Positions 8,749 to 19,067 of a stretch of DNA of 64,000 nucleotides are shown here, piece by piece (positions within the stretch are counted from its first letter, which is position 1; every line of letters begins with the position of its first letter). A model generated the notes under the pieces. It saw nothing but the letters and a program-made list of their open reading frames with translations, searched no databases and had not been told where the DNA came from. The stretch comes from an uncultured Acidimicrobiaceae bacterium (GTDB lineage: Bacteria > Actinomycetota > Acidimicrobiia > Acidimicrobiales > RAAP-2): positions 1 through 64,000 of the forward strand of contig CALAYR010000136.1 of assembly GCA_937894805.1 (NCBI GenBank), written 5' to 3'. A program made the translations under genes and the position numbers.

Positions 8749-10706
8749 GCCTTAACTAGCTCCAGCATGTCACTCATGATCTGGCTGAGGGAGTAGTCCT
8801 TCGGGGAGTAGACCCGAGTAACCCCTTCGCGCAGCAGGACCTCTTCGTCGGCCTTGGGGATGATGCCACCCACGACCACTTGGGCCTCCACGCCAGCGTC
8901 ACGGAGACCCTGGACCACGCGAGGCACGAGAGACATGTGTGACCCCGAAAGGATGGAGATGCCGACAATGTCGACATCCTCGTCACGAGCGGCCGCCACA
9001 ATCTCCTCGGGGGAGAGTCGGATGCCCTGGTAGACGACTTCGAATCCGGCGTCACGAGCGGCCACGGCCACCTGTTCGGCACCGTTGGAGTGTCCGTCGA
9101 GACCGGGCTTGGCCACCAAGATCTTGGGCGGAGTGCCACGCAGTGCGGTGAGCGCCTTCGAGCGCTCCACGAGAGCGGTGAACTCCTTGCTCCGAGTGGC
9201 AACCCCGGCGCGGACACCAGTAGGTGCGCGGTACTCGCCGTATACGGCCCGCAGGCAGTTGGCCCACTCCCCGGTGGTGCCACCGGCCTTGGCGAGCGCG
9301 ATGGTGGGGGGCATGATGTTGTCAGCCACGTCGGAGGACTGCGCGACGCGCGAGAGCTCTTCGAGTGCTGAAGCCACGGCCGCTTCGTCACGACCGGCTC
9401 GCCACGCCTGCACGGTGGCAATCGTTTCGGCTTCGACCTTGGGTTCCACTTTCATGATGGCCTCGAGGGAGTCGCCGGCGGTGAGCGGTGATTCGCTGGT
9501 CTCGACGTACTTGTTAACGCCCACCACAATCTGCTCACCAGTTTCGATGCGAGCAACGCGCTCGGCCTGACTCGCCACCAGGCGGGCCTTCAATTCGTCG
9601 ATGCAGTTGAAGGCTCCTCCGAGAGCGAGGACTTCATCGAGCTCAGCTTGCGCGGCGTGGATGAGTTCGTTGGTCTTGTTGGCCATGACCAGTGAGCCGT
9701 CAAAAATGTCGGGGTACTCCAAGAGGTCCGTTTCAAAAGCAAGCACCTGCTGCATGCGCAGGCTCCACTGCTGATCCCAGGGGCGGGGCAGGCCGAGTGC
9801 CTCATTCCAAGCGGGCAGCTGCACGGCTCGGGCGCGAGCGTCGGCCGACATGGTGACACCCAGCATCTCCAACACGATGCGCTGGATGTTGTTCTCGGGC
9901 TGCTGTTCGGTGAGGCCGAGCGAGTTGACCTGGACGCCGTAACGGAAGCGTCGCATGGCGGGGTCGGTGACCCCGTAGCGCTCACGGCAGATGCGGTCCC
10001 ACATTTCAGTGAAGGCTCGCATCTTGGCGATCTCCTCCACGAAGCGAATACCGGCGTTGACGAAGAACGAAATACGGCCCACCACCTCGGGGAGCTGGTC
10101 GGGCGAGATCTTGCCGGAGTCACGGACACCGTCGAGAATGTCGATGGCCGTGGCGAGGGCGTAGGCAATTTCCTGCACCGGGGTAGCGCCAGCCTCTTGG
10201 AGGTGGTAGCTGCAGACGTTGATTGGATTCCACTTCGGAACGTTGTTGATGCCGTAGGCGATCATGTCGACGATGAGACGCTTCGAAGCCTGTGGAGGGA
10301 AGATGAACGTCCCGCGTGACAGATACTCCTTGACGATGTCGTTCTGCGTCGTTCCGGCCAACTTGTTGAACGGGACGTTCTGCTCGTCGGCGTAGGCCAG
10401 GTAGAGACCCCACAGCCAAGCGGCCGTGGCGTTGATGGTCATCGAGGTGTTCATCTCGCCCACGGGAATCTCATTCAGGAGTTCACGCATGTGGCCGAGG
10501 TGGGCCACCGGAACGCCCACTTTGCCCACTTCACCGGCGGCCGCGGAGGCGTCCGGGTCATATCCCGTCTGAGTGGGGAGGTCGAAGGCAATCGAGAGGC
10601 CGGTCTGGCCCTTGGAAAGATTGGTGCGATACAGCTCGTTGGACTTGGCGGCAGTGGAGTGACCGGAGTACGTCCGCATCACCCAAGGCTTAGATCGTTC
10701 GGCCAT
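8745..10706 (-). CDS. ecm: B12-dependent acyl-CoA mutase, ethylmalonyl-CoA mutase type
   Basis: Adenosylcobalamin enzyme predicted to rearrange (2R)-ethylmalonyl-CoA to (2S)-methylsuccinyl-CoA. 653 aa, shorter than typical methylmalonyl-CoA mutase large chains (~715-730). The N-terminal catalytic barrel begins PWVMRTYSGHSTA and includes LPTQTGYD and the segment VQLPAWNEALGLPRPWDQQW, which I recognise from Ecm proteins. The C-terminal cobalamin domain has DGHSNG (537-542), SILSG and VVGGIIP. A good AAGGAG site precedes the ATG. It lies 45 nt downstream of the 3-hydroxybutyryl-CoA dehydrogenase gene and was probably co-transcribed with it. Automated annotation may label it methylmalonyl-CoA mutase; a MeaA-like role is the other option. 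Confidence 0.85.
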   Translation of the reverse strand: MAERSKPWVMRTYSGHSTAAKSNELYRTNLSKGQTGLSIAFDLPTQTGYDPDASAAAGEVGKVGVPVAHLGHMRELLNEIPVGEMNTSMTINATAAWLWGLYLAYADEQNVPFNKLAGTTQNDIVKEYLSRGTFIFPPQASKRLIVDMIAYGINNVPKWNPINVCSYHLQEAGATPVQEIAYALATAIDILDGVRDSGKISPDQLPEVVGRISFFVNAGIRFVEEIAKMRAFTEMWDRICRERYGVTDPAMRRFRYGVQVNSLGLTEQQPENNIQRIVLEMLGVTMSADARARAVQLPAWNEALGLPRPWDQQWSLRMQQVLAFETDLLEYPDIFDGSLVMANKTNELIHAAQAELDEVLALGGAFNCIDELKARLVASQAERVARIETGEQIVVGVNKYVETSESPLTAGDSLEAIMKVEPKVEAETIATVQAWRAGRDEAAVASALEELSRVAQSSDVADNIMPPTIALAKAGGTTGEWANCLRAVYGEYRAPTGVRAGVATRSKEFTALVERSKALTALRGTPPKILVAKPGLDGHSNGAEQVAVAARDAGFEVVYQGIRLSPEEIVAAARDEDVDIVGISILSGSHMSLVPRVVQGLRDAGVEAQVVVGGIIPKADEEVLLREGVTRVYSPKDYSLSQIMSDMLELVKA

Positions 10707-10751
10707 GTCAAACTCCTTTATCTAGTCGTTCGTCAGAGGCTGAAGAACGAC

Positions 10752-11606
10752 CTACTTGCGGTAATCAAAAAAGCCAGTACCCGACTTGCGTCCGAGCTGA
10801 CCGGCCACCACCATGCGCTTCAGCAGGGGAGCGGGGGCGTAGTTGGCGTCAGCGAACTCGAGGTAGAGGGCCTCGAGAATGGCCAGCGAGGTGTCCAGAC
10901 CAACGAGGTCCAAGAGCGCGAACGGTCCCATGGGGAAGCCGCAGCCGCCCTTCATGGCGATGTCGATGCCTTCCTTGGAAGCAACGCCCGACTCGAAGAG
11001 CTTGATGGCGTTGTTCAAGTAGGGGAAGAGGAGGGCGTTGACGATGAAACCGGCCTGGTCCTTCACGCGAACGGGGTCCTTGCCACAGGCGGTAGCGAAC
11101 TCAGTCACGGCGGCGAGGGTCTCGTCGCTGGCCGTAATGGGGGCCACGATCTCAACGAGGCTCATCGCGGTGGCGGGGTTAAAGAAGTGCACACCACAGA
11201 CGTTCTCGGGGCGCGAGGTCTGCATCGCCATTTCGATGACGGGCAACGTGGAGGTGTTGGTCGCGATGATGGCGCCGCTCTTGACAATCCCATCGAGTTC
11301 ATTGAAGAGAGCCTTCTTGGTGCCAAGGTCTTCGACGATGGACTCAATCACGAGGTCGCAGTCGGCGAGGTCCTTGAGGCTGGTCGTGGCCGAGACGCGG
11401 GCGCGGAGGGCGTCGGCGTCTTCCTGGCTCTTCTTGCCTCGCTCAACCTGCTTGGCCAACGACTTCTCGAGACCAGCAATCATGCCGTCAGCAGTGGCCT
11501 GCGAACGACTCCGAACAATTACGGTGCATCCCGCGCTGGCGGCCACTTCTGCAATGCCGCTGCCCATGATGCCCGATCCAATAACGCCAACTTTGTTAAT
11601 AGCCAT
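10752..11606 (-). CDS. hbd: 3-hydroxybutyryl-CoA dehydrogenase
   Basis: Reduces acetoacetyl-CoA to 3-hydroxybutyryl-CoA with NAD(P)H. 284 aa, the normal size of stand-alone enzymes. It has an N-terminal Rossmann fold with GSGIMGSG from residue 10 and the catalytic His in CGVHFFNPATAM. The C-terminal dimerisation domain ends KRMVVAGQLGRKSGTGFFDYRK. The ATG at 11606 is chosen over TTG 11612 because TAGAGT lies exactly 6 nt before it, which points to a leaderless mRNA. It heads an operon with the mutase. It supplies the step between the thiolase and crotonyl-CoA, although no crotonase gene is in the window. Confidence 0.92.
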   Translation of the reverse strand: MAINKVGVIGSGIMGSGIAEVAASAGCTVIVRSRSQATADGMIAGLEKSLAKQVERGKKSQEDADALRARVSATTSLKDLADCDLVIESIVEDLGTKKALFNELDGIVKSGAIIATNTSTLPVIEMAMQTSRPENVCGVHFFNPATAMSLVEIVAPITASDETLAAVTEFATACGKDPVRVKDQAGFIVNALLFPYLNNAIKLFESGVASKEGIDIAMKGGCGFPMGPFALLDLVGLDTSLAILEALYLEFADANYAPAPLLKRMVVAGQLGRKSGTGFFDYRK

Positions 11607-11666
11607 GCTCAAACTCTATCGGCGTCCGGTGGTGGTGAAATTTGCCACAGCGGGCAAACTAGAGGG

Positions 11667-12245
11667 GTGACTATTCATTCTCCCGACTTCCTCGCCACCG
11701 GCTCCGAGTTCCCTCTCGCCGAGTGTCTGGTGGCCCAGCTACCGGCCGAGGCCGACGTGGTCATCCTGCCGCTAGCGGCCGTTTTCACCGGGGCGACCGA
11801 GGCCGCTATCGCTGTGGCCGAACTGCTCGGCGGTACGGATTTTCGTGTTGAGGCCCTCTTGGTGACCGATAAAGAGTCGGCCAATAACGAGCACTTCGCC
11901 CAGCGGATCCGCGAGGCCGATGCCGTCATCGTTACCGATGGCTCGCCCCTTCACTTGCGGACGACGCTGCGCGAAACTGAAGTTGAACGGGCCCTACGAG
12001 AAGCTTCTCTGGTGGTCGGCATGGGATCGGTGGCCACTGTCTTCGGCGACCCCATGATTGATCCTCGGGGTGGTGCCCCGACAACGGGTATGGGTCTTTT
12101 TACTGACGCCATTGTGACGGTCGAAGGGCCAACACTGGAGCGCACTCGAGAACTACTGACGGACGCCGTGGACCTTTATGTGGTCGAGCCCAAGATGGGT
12201 ATCTATCGCCACTCGGGCGAATGGTACGTCTCTAGCGCTCAGTGA
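11667..12245 (+). CDS. Peptidase S51/cyanophycinase-like (class I amidotransferase-fold) protein, tentative
   Basis: 192 aa from GTG 11667. A CAAACT box 6 nt upstream fits the local leaderless pattern, and the open frame upstream has no protein-like character. The order of elements resembles the S51 family: a first strand VVILPLAAVFTG, a middle segment ADAVIVTDGSPLHLRTTL (usually 'GGdq..L'), then VVGMGSVATVFGDPMID where cyanophycinases have the catalytic G-x-S-A-G, and TTGMGLF. The nucleophile motif is altered (GMGSVAT), so peptidase activity is uncertain. The substrate is unknown. The 3' end overlaps the convergent cyclophilin gene by 14 nt. Confidence 0.5.
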   Translation: MTIHSPDFLATGSEFPLAECLVAQLPAEADVVILPLAAVFTGATEAAIAVAELLGGTDFRVEALLVTDKESANNEHFAQRIREADAVIVTDGSPLHLRTTLRETEVERALREASLVVGMGSVATVFGDPMIDPRGGAPTTGMGLFTDAIVTVEGPTLERTRELLTDAVDLYVVEPKMGIYRHSGEWYVSSAQ

Positions 12246-12783
12246 TTGTTACTGACTGAATCGTCACAACTTGCGTTGGGCGACCCGAACCTGAACCCAG
12301 GTCGTTAATCGTCTGCACCACGTCGAGGCCGCTAACGACCTTGCCAAAGAGGCTGTAGAGCGGGGGTAGGCGCATACCGTCGGGGCCGGAGATGACGAAG
12401 AACTGCGATCCGTTGGTGTTGGGTCCGGCGTTGGCCATCGCCAAGGAACCCAGTTCGTAGCGACCGGGCTTGGGCAGTTCATCTTCGAAGCGGTAGCCGG
12501 GACCACCGGTGCCGGTGCCGGTGGGATCGCCACCCTGCAGCACGAAGCCGGGAATAACGCGGTGGAAGATGATGCCGTCGAAGTAGTGCCAACGGGCGAG
12601 GAACACAAAGTTGTTCACCGTGACGGGAGCGGCCAAGGGGTCGAGCAAGATTTCGAGCGTGCCCTTGTCGGTCACCATCGTGGCCTCGTAGGTCTTTGCG
12701 GGATCGATAATCATCGGCGGCACGCCGGGGAAACTCTGACGCTTCTCGCTACTGCCGTCGGCGTTGGGGATCAGTTCTGACAT
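12232..12783 (-). CDS. Cyclophilin-type peptidyl-prolyl isomerase, cytoplasmic
   Basis: Accelerates cis/trans isomerisation of X-Pro bonds during folding. 183 aa with the cyclophilin core: FHRVIPGFVLQGGDPTGTG with the catalytic Arg, GYRFEDE, and GSQFFVISGP. It lacks a signal peptide. AGGAG lies 6 nt before the ATG, and the gene starts 8 nt after the stop of a second, membrane-anchored cyclophilin, so the two form an operon. They are paralogues in tandem serving different compartments. Confidence 0.92.
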   Translation of the reverse strand: MSELIPNADGSSEKRQSFPGVPPMIIDPAKTYEATMVTDKGTLEILLDPLAAPVTVNNFVFLARWHYFDGIIFHRVIPGFVLQGGDPTGTGTGGPGYRFEDELPKPGRYELGSLAMANAGPNTNGSQFFVISGPDGMRLPPLYSLFGKVVSGLDVVQTINDLGSGSGRPTQVVTIQSVTITER

Positions 12784-12791
12784 GGAAACTC

Positions 12792-13634
12792 CTAGTTGTG
12801 GATAGTTACAGAGAGAATGCGGTGCGTAACGAGCGGGGGAACACCGTTGCTCGCGGGATCAGCGTTACCGGCCGCGTTCAACTTCACGAGGGTCTCTTGG
12901 CCCGTTGTTACCTGACCGAAGCGGGAGTAGCTGTCGGGCAGTGTTTGGCCGGATGCGCCAGTCACGATGAAGAACTGAGAGCCATTGGTGTTGGGTCCCG
13001 AGTTGGCCATGGCCACCGAGTACAGCGGGTACGGGCCCGCGGGGAGCTCATCGGCGAAGGAGTAACCGGGACCGCCAGAACCCGTTCCAGTGGGGTCACC
13101 GGTCTGGACCATGAAGCCCGGAATGGCTCGGTGGAAGATGATGCAGTGGAAGTAGTTCTTCTTCGCCAGGAAGACGAAGTTATTGGTCGTCTTCGGCGCG
13201 TTCGCGGCATCGAGCGAGATCGTGAAGGATCCCGCGGTGGTGACCACGTCGGCGTAGTACTTCTTCGAAGTCGTAATGGTCATCGACGGGGCACTGGACC
13301 ATTGGAGGTTGTTGGCGCGCGCCGTCGTGCTTGCCGGACAGCCGGCCTGTCGAGCGAGGGCGTCGGCCTGCGACTGACCAATGGCCGACGGAGCCGTTGT
13401 GGTGGAGACCGGCGCCGTCGTGGAGGTCGTCGAGCTGGTGGCGACTGTCGAGGTGGTTACCAGGGGGGTGGAGAGATTGCTCTTGATTAACAGCAGGGAC
13501 CCAACGACGGCGACGGCTACTGCGACCGAGACACCGATGCGGCGCAGTAAACGCTGACGCTTGGCTTGTCGACGCTCCTGCTCGATCTTTTGACGACGGG
13601 CTTCTTTATGGCGGGCACGCTTGGCATTTGGCAC
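12792..13634 (-). CDS. Cyclophilin-type peptidyl-prolyl isomerase, membrane-anchored
   Basis: 280 aa. A very basic N-terminus (many Lys/Arg in residues 1-30) is followed by one transmembrane helix (about 31-50, IGVSVAVAVAVVGSLLLI), a Thr/Ser/Ala-rich linker (55-85) and a cyclophilin domain (about 125-280) with FHRAIPGFMVQTGDPTGTG and GSQFFIVTG. This places the domain outside the membrane, tethered by its N-terminus, presumably for folding of exported proteins. The GTG start has TAGGAT 7 nt upstream, so the two-gene operon appears leaderless. Confidence 0.9.
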   Translation of the reverse strand: MPNAKRARHKEARRQKIEQERRQAKRQRLLRRIGVSVAVAVAVVGSLLLIKSNLSTPLVTTSTVATSSTTSTTAPVSTTTAPSAIGQSQADALARQAGCPASTTARANNLQWSSAPSMTITTSKKYYADVVTTAGSFTISLDAANAPKTTNNFVFLAKKNYFHCIIFHRAIPGFMVQTGDPTGTGSGGPGYSFADELPAGPYPLYSVAMANSGPNTNGSQFFIVTGASGQTLPDSYSRFGQVTTGQETLVKLNAAGNADPASNGVPPLVTHRILSVTIHN

Positions 13635-13683
13635 GGGCGTAATCCTACCCCCGACCTTGAAATGAGACTCGGAGCGAGACCGG

Positions 13684-13689
13684 TAGTTT
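13684..13689 (+). promoter_or_regulatory. -10 box of aspartate kinase gene (leaderless start)
   Basis: TAGTTT ends 6 nt before the ATG at 13696. This 61-bp divergent gap also carries the TAGGAT box of the cyclophilin operon on the other strand, so two back-to-back leaderless promoters share it. Confidence 0.5.
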
Positions 13690-13695
13690 TAGAAC

Positions 13696-14910
13696 ATGGC
13701 TTTAGTGGTCCAAAAGTATGGCGGCACCAGTGTTGGGGATGCCGAACGCATCCGCGCCGTCGCCGAGCACGTCGCTCGAACCGTCCGCGGTGGCGACCAG
13801 GTTGTGGTCGTCGTTTCGGCCATGGGCAAGTCCACCGACGATCTCTTACGCCTCGCTGATGAAGTCTCGTCCGTCAAGCCCAAGCGCGAACTGGACATGC
13901 TGCTCACGGCCGGCGAGCGCATCTCGATGTCCCTGGTCTCGATGGCGCTTGCGGGGCAGGGTCTAAAGACTGCATCCTTCACGGGATCGCAAGCCGGCAT
14001 CATTACTGACACGGATCACACCCGGGCCAAGATTCTCGAAATGCGTCCTGAACGAATTGAAGAGGCCCTTCGCGACGGCTACACCCCCGTGGTTGCCGGC
14101 TTCCAAGGCGTCTCCACTGATCGCGATATCACCACTCTCGGTCGAGGTGGCTCGGACGTTACCGCGGTGGCACTAGCCGCAGCGCTTAAGGCCGATGTCT
14201 GTGAGATCTACACCGACGTCACGGGCGTCTACAGCGCCGATCCTCGCGTTGTGCCACAAGCTCGTCGACTGGCCAAGATTTCGTTTGACGAAATGATGGA
14301 GATGGCCGCCACGGGTGGTCGCGTTTTGATGTTGCGCTCCGTGGAGTTTGCTCGCCGTCATGGCGTACCGCTGCACGTGCGTTCAAGTTTTACCTGGGAA
14401 CCTGGCACCTGGGTCGTTGAGGAGGAATTGTCCATGGAAGAAGCAGTCGTCTCGGCCGTAACCGATGACACCTCAGAAGCCAAGATCACCGTGGCCAATG
14501 TGCCCGACCGACCCGGTTTGGCCGCCCGTTTGTTTCGCGAGCTCGCCGACAAGGGCATCAACCTCGACATGATTGTCCAGAACACCTCCGAACACGGCAC
14601 CACCGACATCTCCTTTACGGTGGAAAAGGGTGATGCCGAAGCGGCCCGCCTCGCCTGCGAGGGTGTGCGCGATCTCCTAGAAATTGGCGAGATCACCGCT
14701 GATCTCGGTATCGGGCGAGTGACTCTGGTGGGCGCCGGCATGAAGTCGAACGCTGGTATCACGGCCAAGATGTTCGAGACGCTGGCCTCGCACGACATCA
14801 ACATTGAGATGATTTCGACCTCATCTATTCGTATCTCAACGATTATCCGTGGTGAACGAGTTGTTGAGGCCGTGCGTGCGCTGCACACCGCTTTTGGCCT
14901 AGACGCCTAA
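13696..14910 (+). CDS. lysC: Aspartate kinase, alpha chain
   Basis: Phosphorylates aspartate, the first step to lysine, threonine, methionine and diaminopimelate. 404 aa. The kinase domain starts [12 protein letters not shown] and has [15 protein letters not shown], and two C-terminal ACT domains (about 260-400) would bind feedback inhibitors. An in-frame ATG at codon 247, with a strong ribosome site just before it, probably also makes a separate ACT-only beta chain. The next gene, asd, encodes the following pathway step. Confidence 0.95.
   Translation: MALVVQKYGGTSVGDAERIRAVAEHVARTVRGGDQVVVVVSAMGKSTDDLLRLADEVSSVKPKRELDMLLTAGERISMSLVSMALAGQGLKTASFTGSQAGIITDTDHTRAKILEMRPERIEEALRDGYTPVVAGFQGVSTDRDITTLGRGGSDVTAVALAAALKADVCEIYTDVTGVYSADPRVVPQARRLAKISFDEMMEMAATGGRVLMLRSVEFARRHGVPLHVRSSFTWEPGTWVVEEELSMEEAVVSAVTDDTSEAKITVANVPDRPGLAARLFRELADKGINLDMIVQNTSEHGTTDISFTVEKGDAEAARLACEGVRDLLEIGEITADLGIGRVTLVGAGMKSNAGITAKMFETLASHDINIEMISTSSIRISTIIRGERVVEAVRALHTAFGLDA
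14434..14910 (+). CDS. Aspartate kinase beta chain (in-frame internal start)
   Basis: Proposed second product of lysC. GAGGAGGA at 14419-14426 lies 7 nt before an in-frame ATG at 14434, giving a 158-residue protein ([17 protein letters not shown] onward) with only the two ACT domains. Corynebacterium and Bacillus lysC are known to produce just such an overlapping beta subunit, forming alpha2beta2 enzymes. The start aligns with the one in Corynebacterium (V/M-EEAV). The homology and ribosome site are seen; the translation is inferred. Confidence 0.7.
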   Translation: MEEAVVSAVTDDTSEAKITVANVPDRPGLAARLFRELADKGINLDMIVQNTSEHGTTDISFTVEKGDAEAARLACEGVRDLLEIGEITADLGIGRVTLVGAGMKSNAGITAKMFETLASHDINIEMISTSSIRISTIIRGERVVEAVRALHTAFGLDA

Positions 14911-14915
14911 TTCTC

Positions 14916-16609
<1,694 letters not shown>

Positions 16610-16675
16610 AAGGGGAGATTAGTTCTGTCGTAGGCAATTCGTATTGTGGTGGGAGTTCCGAGTGATGGAGATTTC

Positions 16676-17983
16676 ATGTTTGGCGCAATTGCCGCAGCGA
16701 TAGCTGGCTTGATTATTGGTTTTCTTGTGGCCAACGTGCGTTCCAGTGCGCGTCTGGGTACCCAGCGGGCCGAACTGGCCACCCTCACCGCTGAACGAGA
16801 TGCGGCCAGCGCTTCTGCCACTACGGCCACTGAACAATTGGAACGGGAACGGCTGCAGCACGCCGACGCCATGAAGAACATGCGGGACGCCTTTCAGGTT
16901 GCCGCTACCGAAGCCCTTGGCACTGTCGTGGCCCAGCAGAGTGAGCAGCAAGAGGCTGTACTCAAGCAACGGGAAGCGAAGTTGGACGACCGACTACGCC
17001 CACTTTCTGACGCTCTGTTGCAGTATCGCGAGCAGGTCGAGAAGATGAATGTCGACCGTGCTACATCCTTCGAGTCATTATCCAAGACGACCTCGCGTCT
17101 GATGGAGCTGCAGGATCGATCCATCAGCGAAACGGAACGTCTCAACCGAATTTTGGGCCGTGAAAAAGATCGTGGCAGTTGGGGTGAGAACCAACTGGAG
17201 AATATTTTCCGTCTGTCGGGGATGGAGCCCTACATCGACTACATGACTCAGCTGACGGTCAGCCAAGACGCCAAGAACGTGCGTCCCGACGCCGTAGTCC
17301 GCCTTCCGGGTCGTGGCAACTTCGCCATTGACTCCAAGGCTCCGCTCGCTGACTACGACACGTACTTGGCTGCCGAGACACCCGAACAGCAGGCCGAGGC
17401 CGCCAAAGTTTTTGCCGCCACGGTGAAGCGACACATCCAACAGCTCACGACCAAGTCCTACTACGACTACATCAAGCCTTCGCCGGATTTTGTGGCCTGT
17501 TTTATTCCGAGTGACAACGTGCTCTCCACGGCGCTCAGTGGTGATCAGGACCTGTGGAACTTTGCCGTTCGTAGCAAGGTGCTGCTCTGCGGCCCCTCGT
17601 CGTTGATGGGCATGCTGTGGTCGGTGGCCTACGGCTGGCGTCAGTCGCAATTGCAAGAAAATGCCCAGGAGATCATGGACCTCTCCGAAACGCTTCATCA
17701 GCGCATCAGCGTGGCGTACGGCCACTTTCACGAATTGAGCCGCTCGCTGGGCACCACGGTGAAGAGTTACAACAAGTTGGTGGACTCGATGGAGTCGCGA
17801 CTCCTCGTAACGATTCGCACGATGGAAACCAAGGGCGTAAAGAGCAAGGCCGATATCAAAGAGGTCGATGCACTCGTAGAGCTGCCGCACGACCCCAATC
17901 CCGATAAGTGGCCGGTGGTGACCGCGCTGCCTTTGGCCACGTTGGAGGCGGAAATCGTCGACTCCTCACACGAGGCCGAGTAG
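16676..17983 (+). CDS. rmuC: DNA recombination protein RmuC
   Basis: Predicted membrane-tethered nuclease-fold protein that limits inversions at short repeats. 435 aa from the ATG at 16676, preferred over GTG 16646 because GGAG lies 5 nt upstream and translation then begins directly with the membrane anchor (MFGAIAAAIAGLIIGFLVA). A long coiled coil (about 25-150, many Glu/Gln/Arg) follows, then the RmuC domain with GSWGENQLENI, NFAIDSKAPL and FIPSDNVLS. Seen in many bacteria as a stand-alone gene. Confidence 0.92.
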   Translation: MFGAIAAAIAGLIIGFLVANVRSSARLGTQRAELATLTAERDAASASATTATEQLERERLQHADAMKNMRDAFQVAATEALGTVVAQQSEQQEAVLKQREAKLDDRLRPLSDALLQYREQVEKMNVDRATSFESLSKTTSRLMELQDRSISETERLNRILGREKDRGSWGENQLENIFRLSGMEPYIDYMTQLTVSQDAKNVRPDAVVRLPGRGNFAIDSKAPLADYDTYLAAETPEQQAEAAKVFAATVKRHIQQLTTKSYYDYIKPSPDFVACFIPSDNVLSTALSGDQDLWNFAVRSKVLLCGPSSLMGMLWSVAYGWRQSQLQENAQEIMDLSETLHQRISVAYGHFHELSRSLGTTVKSYNKLVDSMESRLLVTIRTMETKGVKSKADIKEVDALVELPHDPNPDKWPVVTALPLATLEAEIVDSSHEAE

Positions 17984-17999
17984 CGAACTATTTGCTGAC

Positions 18000-18005
18000 T
18001 AGGTT
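18000..18005 (+). promoter_or_regulatory. -10 box for the gene at 18012 (leaderless start)
   Basis: TAGGTT ends 6 nt before the GTG at 18012, matching the spacing seen at asd and lysC. Confidence 0.45.
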
Positions 18006-18011
18006 CTCTCC

Positions 18012-19001
18012 GTGGCGAGTAGGGGTGAATTACGGAGACGGCGGCAGCTGCGCGTCCTAGTAGTCGTCATCATTGTGGCGACAGTGGGAACCTTCGCGAG
18101 CGACGTGATGCGTGCGGCCCACGATTCGCAATCGGCCCGAGCTTCGCGAAACACCACCTTCGGCACCCTGGCCCGTGATCTCCTTCGCGAGGGTACGGCG
18201 CTAGACCACGACACGCTCGTGCTGTTGCAACAGGCCACCACGATCTCTCGCAGCGACTTCGTCGACGCGTGGTCTCAGCTAGACGCTCGTGCCCGTCAGG
18301 TGACATTGGATGCCGCCCGACTCCGAGTACCGAGTGTTGACAACAAGCTCAACGTGCTGCTGGCCGACGTGATGACCCAGCGCGTTGCGAGCTGGGAGGT
18401 CATTCGCAATTCCGTACTGACACCTCTCGGCATTGGTACCGCGCAGTCTTCTTCAGTGGCGCTGACGAGCGCTCTGGCCGCGCTGACGACAACGAATGCT
18501 CAGTGGAGTGCCGCTCACGGGCGCTTGCATCGAGAGCCTGGTCACGTCCGACTACCCCTTGGCGAATGGACGCTGCCGGCAAATGATGTCACTGGGTTGA
18601 TTGCCACGACGTTGCAACAGGTGAGGCTGCGACCTTCGGCCTCGGTCTCCATTAATGCTGTATCTATTGACCCTCAGCCGTTGCCATCTGACGCGGCGCA
18701 GTTGGTACTGCTCGCCCGTGAACAAATTTCTGTAGGTGTGTCCCTGCACAACCCTTCCGCGACCGACGCCACGGTCGTCGTGCATCTGCTTCTGGCTCCC
18801 GATCGAAAATCCGGCACTCTGGTGGCCAAGGCGATGACTATTGCCATCCCCAAGCAGTCTCATGCCGCTGTTTTGTTTGATTCAGTAGCCATACGGGCGT
18901 CGGAACATGGAGTCCTCCGCATCTGGGTAACAGGCGCTCGACCCAATTCACCCGGATCGGCGAGTCGTTTCTACACATTCAAGGTGGCCTCAGCCGGTTG
19001 A
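18012..19001 (+). CDS. Membrane-anchored protein of unknown function
   Basis: 329 aa; I do not recognise a family. The N-terminus is basic (RGELRRRRQLR) and followed by one hydrophobic helix (residues ~14-30), suggesting a type II membrane protein with the rest outside. A helical middle (about 45-150) leads to a C-terminal part (about 190-329) that alternates short strands, with VSLHNPSATDATVVVHLLL and a run ending SRFYTFKVASAG, like a small beta-sandwich. No catalytic motif is visible. It stands alone between rmuC and citrate synthase with its own promoter. Confidence 0.7.
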   Translation: MASRGELRRRRQLRVLVVVIIVATVGTFASDVMRAAHDSQSARASRNTTFGTLARDLLREGTALDHDTLVLLQQATTISRSDFVDAWSQLDARARQVTLDAARLRVPSVDNKLNVLLADVMTQRVASWEVIRNSVLTPLGIGTAQSSSVALTSALAALTTTNAQWSAAHGRLHREPGHVRLPLGEWTLPANDVTGLIATTLQQVRLRPSASVSINAVSIDPQPLPSDAAQLVLLAREQISVGVSLHNPSATDATVVVHLLLAPDRKSGTLVAKAMTIAIPKQSHAAVLFDSVAIRASEHGVLRIWVTGARPNSPGSASRFYTFKVASAG

Positions 19002-19005
19002 TCTG

Positions 19006-19034
19006 TAGACACGGTTTGTCTAAACCTCTACGAT
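19006..19034 (+). promoter_or_regulatory. Promoter of citrate synthase
   Basis: TAGACA (19006-19011), 17 nt spacer, TACGAT (19029-19034). The transcript would start near 19041 and carry a short leader with AGAAGG (19057-19062) before GTG 19068. Confidence 0.55.
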
Positions 19035-19067
19035 AGGCATTGGCTATTTGTGCGAAAGAAGGCAACC

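Noticed and set aside
10491..11666. Upstream part of a 584-codon plus-strand frame ending at 12245
   Set aside because: The first ~390 codons are antisense to the mutase and 3-hydroxybutyryl-CoA dehydrogenase genes. Protein-like sequence begins only at GTG 11667, which has its own promoter-like box.
11667..12245. Classing the 11667 gene as a certain cyanophycinase
   Set aside because: Catalytic serine context differs from the family and no cyanophycin synthetase is nearby, so only a tentative fold-level call is made.
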